NCBI RefSeq assembly: GCF_002979775.1
Contig: NZ_PCPR01000002.1
Coordinates: 248,001 to 312,000 of the forward strand
Length of the DNA: 64,000 bases
DNA from: Arthrobacter sp. MYb23
GTDB lineage: Bacteria > Actinomycetota > Actinomycetes > Actinomycetales > Micrococcaceae
Reading direction: 5' to 3'
Positions 17,484 to 23,503 of this stretch are shown here, piece after piece (position 1 is the stretch's first letter; the number at the start of each line of letters is the position of its first letter). A model generated the notes under the pieces. It was not told where the DNA came from. It saw nothing but the letters and a program-made list of their open reading frames with translations, and ran no database searches. Both the position numbers and the translations under genes were made by a program.

Positions 17484-18239
17484 CTATACCTTCGCCGGCC
17501 GAAGATGACCCGTCAGAAAGCGGGCCTCGATCGGCGATGGCAAGGTCTCTGGCAGGGCGACGAGAAGTCCTGCCGCCTGCGCCGCAAGCCGCGCTGCGGT
17601 CCTGACGTTGTGCTCCGACTGGGAAACTTCAGCAAGGTGGCCTGGCCGCACGCAGTGCCTGACATTGCACTCATGGTCCAGCTGAATGAAACGCGGAAGC
17701 TCGCAACCAGTCAGCGTCTGATAGAACCAGCGATGAGCCCGCACCTCACGCCGCCCATCACCCAGATAAAAACGGCCATAGCCCTCCCCGTTCGTCCTCC
17801 CGGTCCACAACCAACATCCGTTTTCATTCCGCGCGTCTACACGTCGCGCAAAGCGCTCTAACGGCGCGCCGCCGCGAGGCTTCGGGTGGACAGGCACTCC
17901 ATGACGATGAAGGTTGGAGTAGTGGCCGCTGCAATAGCCAGCTTTTGTGCTGATCTTGGCGCACTGGTCCACCAAGCAATGCGGCTTCGGCACCTTCGCC
18001 ACTTTCGGCTTATTCGGTCGGGCAGCCCGAAGAGCTCGGACGCGATGAGTAGTGCACACGCCCTTCGCGCTGTGTGGGTTCGAGCAGCCCTCAACTTCGC
18101 ATAGTCGGACTTCTCCCCGGTCTGCGCGCTCCTGCCGCCGCCGCCTCAGGCCGCGCTCGTAATGGGGGCGGCAAAGACTGTGATAAACGCCGTGCCTCGG
18201 CTTGTGGCAATCGTCGACCGAGCAAGTACTTGAATCCAT
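17484..18239 (-). CDS. HNH homing-type endonuclease with N-terminal zinc-finger-like region
   Basis: 251 aa. The N-terminal 110 residues repeat a Cys/His pattern three times (CSVDDCHKPRHG...LCRPHY; CEVEGCSNPHSAKGVCTTH; CLVDQCAKISTKAGYCSGHY), likely small zinc-binding DNA-contact units. The C-terminal part is a classic phage HNH: GCWLWTGRTNGEGYGRF, RAHRWFYQTLTG, LDHECNVRHCVRPGHLA. Such enzymes cut DNA as homing endonucleases or assist packaging. It is alone on the minus strand between the repressor and the repeat region. Confidence 0.85.
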   Translation of the reverse strand: MDSSTCSVDDCHKPRHGVYHSLCRPHYERGLRRRRQERADRGEVRLCEVEGCSNPHSAKGVCTTHRVRALRAARPNKPKVAKVPKPHCLVDQCAKISTKAGYCSGHYSNLHRHGVPVHPKPRGGAPLERFARRVDARNENGCWLWTGRTNGEGYGRFYLGDGRREVRAHRWFYQTLTGCELPRFIQLDHECNVRHCVRPGHLAEVSQSEHNVRTAARLAAQAAGLLVALPETLPSPIEARFLTGHLRPAKV

Positions 18240-18390
18240 TGGACCCCTTAGCGTCTGAATATCTGGACGCGTTTGCGTCCCTAAACATAAGTGGATGCAA
18301 CAAAGCCTGTCCTCACCTTCGCGAGAGGACGCGGTGACTTTTAATGCCCATGCGCTAAGAGCCGCTTACTCCCAATAAGGATTGACGCAT

Positions 18391-18760
18391 TTATGAAGCT
18401 GGCGACGCGGGAGGGCTAGACAACTCTGGGCAGACGGTCTCTTGGGCAAAAATGAAGATGGCTTGGCGATCATAATGAGCCGCATCCCGCCAAAGGTTAT
18501 CGATGGCCCCCTCGGGACCGAGGGGGCCGATGTCTCCACAAAACTTGGCGGTTAGAGCGCGGGCTTCGCGGACGGTCAACTCGGTCACCCTCGGCCCAGC
18601 TTTTGTGTTAGCCAACTCCTGAAACTTTGCAGCCGGGTTGCTTGTAGCCGTCGGAGACTGCCTAGGGGCCGGCGGTCTGGGCTGGATCGGCGGCACTGCA
18701 GGCACTGAGGCAGAGACCTAGTGCGAAGACCGTGGCGGCCTTTCTGAGGGCTGGATTCAT
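18391..18760 (-). pseudogene. Small lipoprotein gene, probably frameshifted
   Basis: ATG 18760 opens a lipoprotein signal peptide (RKAATVFALGLCLSACSA, lipobox LSAC) that stops after 32 codons at 18662. A second frame, open from 18705 to 18391 and shifted by one base, carries the likely mature part (AKFQELANTKAG, ELTVREARALTAKFCGD, FAQETVC, two Cys). The two frames overlap by about 40 nt, so a single indel there would split one gene of about 120 aa. A separate downstream gene from GTG 18705 is the alternative. Function unknown. Confidence 0.4.
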
Positions 18761-18832
18761 GACGAAATGGTAGCGGACCAAATGACTTCTCGGGATCTGA
18801 TCCAAGAGGAAGCGGCGCGACCTGGGTTGTTG

Positions 18833-19020
18833 CATCCACTTATTAGTAGAGGCAGAGCGGGAACCATTTAAGGAGGGCAGCACGTAGCTGCGAACCACCA
18901 ATAGCTAGCTTCCCAACTGGAAACACGAAGTGTTTTCCAGTTGCACAAAGTCACCTCACTAACCACAACCTAATGACTTTCACGAAAACCTCTCGCACTT
19001 CGTGCTTCGGTTTTCGTGCA
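18833..19020 (+). repeat. Long direct repeat R1 with two hairpins
   Basis: About 188 bp, imperfectly repeated as R3 (19346-19536) and more distantly as R2 (19121-19300). Order of parts: CATCCACTTATTAG, then CCATTTAAGGAGG (a strong SD-like site), then the stem AACTGGAAACAC / GTGTTTTCCAGTT, then CGAAAACC and GGTTTTCG around an inner GCAC/GTGC stem. The last part looks like an intrinsic terminator. Confidence 0.7.
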
Positions 19021-19120
19021 TCAGGGAGGCCAACCGCTTCCGGGTCCAACATCAGGGACCGAGCGGGTTACACGTCACCTCATTGTTACCGACAAAGATG
19101 TCCAGATTTAGTGCAGCGGA

Positions 19121-19300
19121 CATCCGCTCATTTATTGAGAAAAGTTGCGAAACCTTCGAAGGGGCGGCGCCTACCTGCGAATCGCCGATCGTTAGCCGCT
19201 CAACTGGCAACACGAAGCCTTCCCGGCCGGACGGAGCTACCCAACCATTAGCCACCGCTGGCTGCCCCGCATTCGTGCTTTCGGCACACACGGCGACCGT
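19121..19300 (+). repeat. Diverged direct repeat R2
   Basis: Same order as R1 and R3 (CATCCGCTCATTTATTGAG, then TGCGAAT, then CAACTGGCAACACGAAG, then CATTCGTGCTTTCGG) but both hairpins have lost pairing. It lies inside a 101-codon plus-strand frame (19002-19307) whose C-terminal STGNTK matches the TGNTKCFP encoded by R1 and R3 in the equivalent frame, so a coding origin is possible. Confidence 0.5.
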
Positions 19301-19345
19301 TACATGATCGTTACCCGGTTTCGTGTCCGGAATCGGGCCGTCGGA

Positions 19346-19536
19346 CATCCACTCATTATTGGAGGCAGTTACGGGAACCATTTAAGGAGGGGGCAGTGCG
19401 TAGATGCGAACTACCTACTGCTAGCCACGCAACTGGAAACACGAAGTGTTTTCCAGTTGTACGAAGCAAGCTAACTACCAGTACGAAATGACTGCAACCG
19501 AAAACCTCTCGCACTCCGTGCTTCGGTTTTCGTACG
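19346..19536 (+). repeat. Long direct repeat R3 with two hairpins
   Basis: Close copy of R1: CATCCACTCATTATTGG, ACCATTTAAGGAGG, the stem AACTGGAAACAC / GTGTTTTCCAGTT and the CGAAAACC / GGTTTTCG hairpin. After the AAGGAGG a GTG at 19397 opens a 31-codon frame ending at TGA 19490-19492, a possible small peptide. No tRNA or CRISPR feature explains these copies. Confidence 0.7.
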
Positions 19537-19590
19537 CTGCGGGTTGATCCAATCCCCGCTCATCACACTGCTCGATTTGTCGGAGTCGAG

Positions 19591-19628
19591 AGTCCACGGA
19601 AGCCTCTCGGCTTCGCGGTGGACTTTTT
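19591..19628 (+). terminator. Strong intrinsic terminator
   Basis: AGTCCAC...GTGGACT encloses GAAGCC-TCTC-GGCTTC, followed by TTTTT. It closes the repeat region just upstream of the HNH gene at 19652. Confidence 0.8.
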
Positions 19629-19651
19629 CATACCTACCGACATAGGGAACC

Positions 19652-20119
19652 GTGGAACTTGCGTTGTTTGATCGTCGCTTGCCGGACGCAGTCTGGACCA
19701 AAATGGCACTTGCACCCGGCGGCTGCTGGCAAATGATGGGTGGCCTCAATGGCCACGGTTATGGCCAAGCTTGGCACGGAGGCGGGACTCGCTACGCCCA
19801 CCGCCTTGCCTACGAGCTTCACTACGGATCGATACCTGAGGGGCTCTTCATTGACCACCTCTGCCGCAATAGGGCCTGCTTCAACCCCTTGCACCTTGAA
19901 GCCGTAACCAATGCCGAGAACGTCATGCGAGGTCAGGGCGTCGGCGCCAAAGCGGCACGGCAAACTCACTGCAAGCATGGCCATGAATTCACTCCCGACA
20001 ACCTCTTGAAGTCAAAGCTTCCCCATCGGGTGTGCCTCGAATGTTCGAAGAGGTGGCAGGCGACGAGCAACGCACGCCGCCGCCAGCTAAGGCGCGGCAA
20101 CCTCGCTCTAGCCGCTTGA
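19652..20119 (+). CDS. HNH endonuclease
   Basis: 155 aa, GTG start with AGGGAA upstream. Phage HNH signature: GGCWQMMGGLNGHGYGQ, YAHRLAYELHYG, IDHLCRNRACFNPLHLE, with NAENVMRG after it and a C-terminal Cys/His cluster (HCKHGHEFTPDNLL, CLECSKRW) typical of this subfamily. It precedes the packaging and structural operon. Role likely DNA cutting in homing or packaging. Confidence 0.85.
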   Translation: MELALFDRRLPDAVWTKMALAPGGCWQMMGGLNGHGYGQAWHGGGTRYAHRLAYELHYGSIPEGLFIDHLCRNRACFNPLHLEAVTNAENVMRGQGVGAKAARQTHCKHGHEFTPDNLLKSKLPHRVCLECSKRWQATSNARRRQLRRGNLALAA

Positions 20120-20424
20120 AACCTACGCCAGCCGCCCTTCTTCGCCGCTGGCTTTCTAGACCACCGGCAGTCGAACTCCCTGCTCTGTCCTCGCTGGACG
20201 CGGCCCTCTCACGCGGACCCGAGCTTGCAGGTTCTGAGTTCCTGCCGGTGTTTACCTGCCAGGCCACATGGGCGGCTAACATGCCGCGTCCTTAGCCTGG
20301 CAACCCCCGTCCTGCAGGCAAGCTGCAGAGTAGCGCAATGGAGCGTGCTCTCAGCCCCTGCAGGCGCAGACTTCCGGCTCAGCGAGTTGCTCGCTACCGG
20401 GTGGCGCTCAGTCATGAGTGGATA
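20120..20424. other. Gene-free stretch upstream of structured RNA region
   Basis: About 300 bp with open but unsupported frames on both strands. It contains a CCTGCAGG-type repeated element (near 20311 and 20358) but no ribosome-binding site followed by a convincing frame. Confidence 0.4.
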
Positions 20425-20444
20425 GCTCACCCCGCAGGGTGAGC
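20425..20444. other. Perfect 8-bp hairpin
   Basis: GCTCACCC and GGGTGAGC separated by CGCA. No T-run follows. It precedes the tRNA-like stretch and may be part of a longer structured RNA that ends at the terminator near 20630. Confidence 0.5.
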
Positions 20445-20457
20445 AAATGGCAATCAA

Positions 20458-20590
20458 CGGCTGATAGTTCAATCTGGCACGGCCCCACATATCGACTGCC
20501 ACTGTGCGCACAGGATGGGCAGAGAATTTCTGGACGGGTCTAGAACACTTCCCAGAGGGGATGAGATACGGGTTCAAATCCCGCAAGCCG
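20458..20590 (+). ncRNA. tRNA-like or degenerate tRNA sequence
   Basis: The 3' part has a T-arm look: CGGG-TTCAAAT-CCCG, followed by CAAGCCG. The 5' part, CGGCTGATAGTTCAATCTGG, looks like a tRNA acceptor and D-arm start, and CGGCT pairs with AGCCG across the stretch. The 133-nt span is too long for a normal tRNA, the D-stem does not close, and no anticodon arm is clear. A decayed or interrupted phage tRNA, or another structured RNA, would fit. A strong terminator follows. Confidence 0.3.
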
Positions 20591-20595
20591 ACTCT

Positions 20596-20635
20596 GACAG
20601 CAGCGGGCCATTTGATCGCCCGCTGTTTTACTGTC
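20596..20635 (+). terminator. Intrinsic terminator after the tRNA-like region
   Basis: CAGCGGGC (20601-20608) pairs with GCCCGCTG (20618-20625), followed by TTTTA; an outer GACAG/CTGTC pair extends it. Implies a transcript from the 20.2-20.6 kb region. Confidence 0.75.
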
Positions 20636-20750
20636 CCGCGCGACGGCGGGCTTGTGACCGTCGCAACGCTGGTCGCCGATCGGCATGCACAGTCGGCGGC
20701 TGGCACCAATTCCTTTTGAGGGGGAATATCAAATGCTATCACTAAAATTC

Positions 20751-20770
20751 GCTTGGGCTTTTGCCCAAGC
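20751..20770. terminator. Hairpin insulating the late promoter
   Basis: GCTTGGGC-TTTT-GCCCAAGC, a perfect 8-bp stem with a 4-nt loop, directly upstream of the late promoter candidate. The T-run is weak (TTATTG). Confidence 0.5.
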
Positions 20771-20787
20771 TTATTGCCAATTGTTTA

Positions 20788-20816
20788 TTGATTGGCTGTT
20801 TCGCAAGAAGTAATTA
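20788..20816 (+). promoter_or_regulatory. Candidate promoter of the late operon
   Basis: TTGATT (20788-20793), a 17-bp spacer and TAATTA (20811-20816) form a good sigma-70-type promoter. Transcription from about 20823 would start some 10 nt before ATG 20833, including part of GGAGAGGG. It is the last promoter-like signal before 23 kb of same-strand genes. Confidence 0.55.
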
Positions 20817-20832
20817 TGCCGGAGAGGGCAGC

Positions 20833-21333
20833 ATGACAACTGAGCAACGAGTTATCGAATTTCACCAAGCTTTCAAGCACCCTGTGCGCGATACGCCACA
20901 GATACTTTGCCGCACTGAGGCAATCCTCGCGCTGAAGCTGATCGAAGAAGAGTTCATCGAACTCTGCGACGCGCTATTCCCTGGCGGATGGGACCGCTGG
21001 ATCACCGAGCTGCGGGTCGACGGCGTCTCGGGCGGCCTGACGGAGAGCCGCTTCACGGACGAGCTGGTCGAGTATGAGGATTCGAATGCGTACGAGCCGA
21101 ATCTCATCGAAGCTGCTGATGCAATCGCCGACCTCGACGTCGTTGTGAATGGCGCCGGAATCCGGCACGGATTTGACATGCAAGCGCTGAGCCGCGAGGT
21201 GTTCGCCTCGAACATGAGCAAGCTCGATGCCGACGGCAAGCCGCTGTACCACCCCAACGGCAAGATCGCCAAGTCGGAGCTCTTCAAGGAGCCCGACATC
21301 GCCGGCGCCCTCGGCATCAAGGTGGCCGCATGA
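20833..21333 (+). CDS. MazG-like nucleotide pyrophosphohydrolase
   Basis: 166 aa from ATG 20833, 6 nt after GGAGAGG; the frame is open further upstream without a better start. Family features are the metal-binding EEEFIELCDA and EAADAIADLDVVVNG, plus the phage-type C-terminus VFASNMSKLD, HPNGKIAKSE. All-alpha MazG/PRA-PH enzymes hydrolyse (d)NTPs to monophosphates, and phage copies are thought to remodel nucleotide or alarmone pools. First gene of the late operon; overlaps the next gene by ATGA. Confidence 0.85.
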   Translation: MTTEQRVIEFHQAFKHPVRDTPQILCRTEAILALKLIEEEFIELCDALFPGGWDRWITELRVDGVSGGLTESRFTDELVEYEDSNAYEPNLIEAADAIADLDVVVNGAGIRHGFDMQALSREVFASNMSKLDADGKPLYHPNGKIAKSELFKEPDIAGALGIKVAA

Positions 21334-21512
21334 GCCGCGTACCCGAAGCCATCGCTCGCACCATCGCCTATGCGCTTGACGCTGAGTTCTTCGATAGCGA
21401 GGGACTCTTCTTCAGCGCCTCGCCCGACGGGGCCAACGTTCGCCTGATCGTAGAGGACGCCGAGACCGACGAGCAGACCAAATTCACCTTGAAGATTGAG
21501 GTGGCTGCTTGA
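21330..21512 (+). CDS. Small hypothetical phage protein
   Basis: 60 aa, coupled to the MazG gene by ATGA and to the next by a TTGA overlap. Contains LFFSASPDGANVRLIVEDAE, an acidic, likely beta-rich segment. No family recognised. Confidence 0.7.
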   Translation: MSRVPEAIARTIAYALDAEFFDSEGLFFSASPDGANVRLIVEDAETDEQTKFTLKIEVAA

Positions 21513-21748
21513 TCGCGGGGCTCATTTGGTCCGTGGCGCTGGCCGCCATCGGCATTCTCGGTCTCGTGCTCGCGGGCAAGAAGCGCTCGATCGGCTGGGC
21601 AATCGGCCTGTCGGCCCAAGTTTTGTGGATCACCTACGCGCTGGTCACAGCGCAGTACGGCTTCATTCTTTCAGCCCTCGCCTACGGCTTCGTGTACGCC
21701 AAGAACTTCATCGCCTGGCGCAAAGAAGAGCGGGTCACTTCCGAGTGA
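21509..21748 (+). CDS. Small multi-pass membrane protein
   Basis: 79 aa from a TTG that overlaps the preceding stop. Three hydrophobic segments (GLIWSVALAAIGILGLVLA, IGWAIGLSAQVLWITYALV, GFILSALAYGFVYA) and a charged tail. The three-helix form would suit a holin or membrane effector, but the lysis genes lie elsewhere; function unknown. Confidence 0.7.
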   Translation: MIAGLIWSVALAAIGILGLVLAGKKRSIGWAIGLSAQVLWITYALVTAQYGFILSALAYGFVYAKNFIAWRKEERVTSE

Positions 21749-22179
21749 CCGCACCTGAGATCCTTCACCGCTTCTCAGTCTCGTCCAGCGCCACCGGCAA
21801 CCGCCGCTCAGTCCTCGTTCACGTCTACAAGGACAAGGCGGACGTAGTCCGCTCTGCCCGGAACTATGGCATGAGCGTGGACAGCGCGGGCGCCATCACC
21901 AACAGCTTCGGCTACCGCCACCCAGCGCCCGAGCACATGCGCCACATGGCCATCATCCGTCTCGCTGAGAGCCAGCTCGACAGCAACACACTGGCCCACG
22001 AGGTCACCCATGCCGCGCTGCACATCTACTTCGCCGACTGCTGCAAGTGGGACTCCCGCGCTCGGGTGCATATCGACGGCGCCAACGAGGAGCTTGCCTA
22101 CCTGGTGGGCGATCTGACCGGCGCCCTGCATTACGAGCTGCGTGATCGCGGCTACCTCATCCCCGCAAACAGTTACTGA
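21745..22179 (+). CDS. Zincin-like protein with HExxH motif
   Basis: About 144 aa from GTG 21745, which overlaps the upstream stop by GTGA; the longer upstream frame is a shadow of the previous gene. It contains LAHEVTHAALHIYF, an HExxH metal-binding motif in a hydrophobic helix, followed by acidic residues (NEELAYLVGDLTGAL) that could supply a third ligand. This suggests a small zinc metallopeptidase, possibly acting on a host or head protein. The family is not named with confidence. Confidence 0.6.
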   Translation: MTAPEILHRFSVSSSATGNRRSVLVHVYKDKADVVRSARNYGMSVDSAGAITNSFGYRHPAPEHMRHMAIIRLAESQLDSNTLAHEVTHAALHIYFADCCKWDSRARVHIDGANEELAYLVGDLTGALHYELRDRGYLIPANSY

Positions 22180-22221
22180 GCAATGCCCCTCTGGGCTTCT
22201 ACAGCCCGAGGAGGGCCACTC

Positions 22222-22479
22222 TTGCCGTCAATCACCATCTACTCCACCGGACCAGCCTGCCAGCCCTGCAAGGCCGTCTACCGCTGGCTGGACAAGCATG
22301 GCTTCAAGGGTGCGTACAGCATCGTCATCTCGCCGGATAACCCCGAGTTAGCCGCTGAGCTGAAAGCTCAGGGCTTCCTGCAGTCGCCTGTGGTCGAGAT
22401 TGACGGCCTCCGCTTCGGCGGATTCGACACCAAAGAGCTGCTCCGCATCCTGGGCGTCGAGCCCAACTTCATTCCGTGA
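22222..22479 (+). CDS. NrdH/glutaredoxin-like redoxin
   Basis: About 85 aa from TTG 22222, chosen because GAGGAGGG lies 6 nt upstream; the frame extends to ATG 22183 without a site. Thioredoxin-fold features: SITIYSTGPACQPCKAVYRWL with a CQPC active site, then LQSPVVEIDG (cis-Pro) and GGFDTKELLRIL. NrdH-type redoxins reduce ribonucleotide reductase and are common in actinophages, here without a phage-encoded reductase. Confidence 0.85.
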   Translation: MPSITIYSTGPACQPCKAVYRWLDKHGFKGAYSIVISPDNPELAAELKAQGFLQSPVVEIDGLRFGGFDTKELLRILGVEPNFIP

Positions 22480-22488
22480 GAGGAACGC

Positions 22489-22683
22489 ATGCCTAAGCTC
22501 GCGCACGACATTGTGATTGACCACAAGAACAAACACATCAGCCTCGATGGCGAAGAGTTCCCCTGGCACACGCCACTGGAGGACATCGAAGCCACGATCA
22601 GCCCTGACGGCATTCACCGAATCACCATCTCGATCCTTTTCGACGGCAGCTTCCGTGCATGGGGCGACCCGCTGAAGCGATGA
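22489..22683 (+). CDS. Small hypothetical phage protein
   Basis: 64 aa, AGGAAC upstream. Contains HISLDGEEFPWHTPLEDIEATI, a pattern seen in short actinophage proteins upstream of terminase genes. Its stop overlaps the HNH start by ATGA. Confidence 0.7.
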   Translation: MPKLAHDIVIDHKNKHISLDGEEFPWHTPLEDIEATISPDGIHRITISILFDGSFRAWGDPLKR

Positions 22684-23024
22684 GCGGCGGCTGGACTGGC
22701 AGCGATCGAAAATCACGGCTCCCCGACGATTGGCCACTACTCCGGCAAATCGTCTTTGAGCGCGCAGGTGGTCGCTGCGAAACCATCAAGAAGAGCGGCA
22801 AGCGCTGCTGGGACAAGGGCACTGACGTCGACCATAAGCGCGCCGGTGACGATCACTCACTGGCCAACCTTCAACTCCTCTGCACTTGGCATCACGCACG
22901 CAAGAGCAGCCGCGAGGGCAACGAAGCCCAAGCGGCGCTACGCGCCATGCTCCGGCACCCCGTAGAGCAGCATCCAGGCGTAATCACAGGGCCACCACGG
23001 CCACCCAAGAACAAGGGCTTCTAA
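22680..23024 (+). CDS. HNH endonuclease associated with the terminase
   Basis: 114 aa from ATG 22680. Compact HNH: IVFERAGGRCETIKKSGKRC, DVDHKRAGDDHSLANLQLLC, TWHHARKSSREG. Small HNH proteins directly upstream of the terminase are typical of phages whose packaging cut needs an HNH partner with TerL. Third HNH gene of the prophage around this module. Confidence 0.9.
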   Translation: MSGGWTGSDRKSRLPDDWPLLRQIVFERAGGRCETIKKSGKRCWDKGTDVDHKRAGDDHSLANLQLLCTWHHARKSSREGNEAQAALRAMLRHPVEQHPGVITGPPRPPKNKGF

Positions 23025-23033
23025 GGAGGCGAC

Positions 23034-23474
23034 ATGGCCGGCACTGGACCTTTACCCAAAAGGAGCGCTGAGCGCACTCGCCGAAACAAGGAGCCCGAGG
23101 GTGGTGTTGGACTCGCGAAGGGCACCGCACGTGGTGGTGACCCATTCCCGGTCAAGGATCACTGGCACGAGATGGCCAAGGACTGGTACAGCTCGCTGTC
23201 GGATTCCGGCATTGCCGCGTTCTACGAACGCTCCGACTGGGCCACGGCGATGATCGTCGCCGAAGAGCTCACCCATTACTTCAACACCTCCACATCTCGC
23301 CGCAGCGCGCAGATGCTCACGGCACTCTTCGCCATGATGACGTCGTTGGGCGCCACCGAAGGTGATAGGCGCCGCATGCGCATCGAGCTGGAGAAGCCCA
23401 AACCAACAGTCGCCTCCGCATCAGTCACCGCTATCGGTGACTACAAATCCAAGCTGGGCGTCGCCAAAAAGTAG
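23034..23474 (+). CDS. terS: Terminase small subunit
   Basis: 146 aa, AAGGAGG 5 nt upstream. N-terminal basic stretch (PLPKRSAERTRRNKE), then the actinophage TerS-like core (HWHEMAKDWYSSLSDSG, YERSDWATAMIVAEEL, SRRSAQMLTALFAMMTSLG). It binds packaging-initiation DNA and hands it to TerL. Identification rests on order (HNH-TerS-TerL) and this core. Confidence 0.8.
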   Translation: MAGTGPLPKRSAERTRRNKEPEGGVGLAKGTARGGDPFPVKDHWHEMAKDWYSSLSDSGIAAFYERSDWATAMIVAEELTHYFNTSTSRRSAQMLTALFAMMTSLGATEGDRRRMRIELEKPKPTVASASVTAIGDYKSKLGVAKK

Positions 23475-23503
23475 AAGACCACGCATCCAAGGGGTGAAGA
23501 ACA

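Noticed and set aside
19052..19381. 109-codon minus-strand frame across repeats R2-R3
   Set aside because: Its ATG is preceded by the complement of a GGAGG site, so the signal belongs to the other strand; likely a shadow.
18833..19536. CRISPR array
   Set aside because: Repeats are long, only three, diverged and unevenly spaced, with no short spacers or cas genes.
20120..20600. tmRNA
   Set aside because: A T-arm-like end is present but no matching 5' GGGGCTGA-type start at the right distance and no tag-peptide frame were found.
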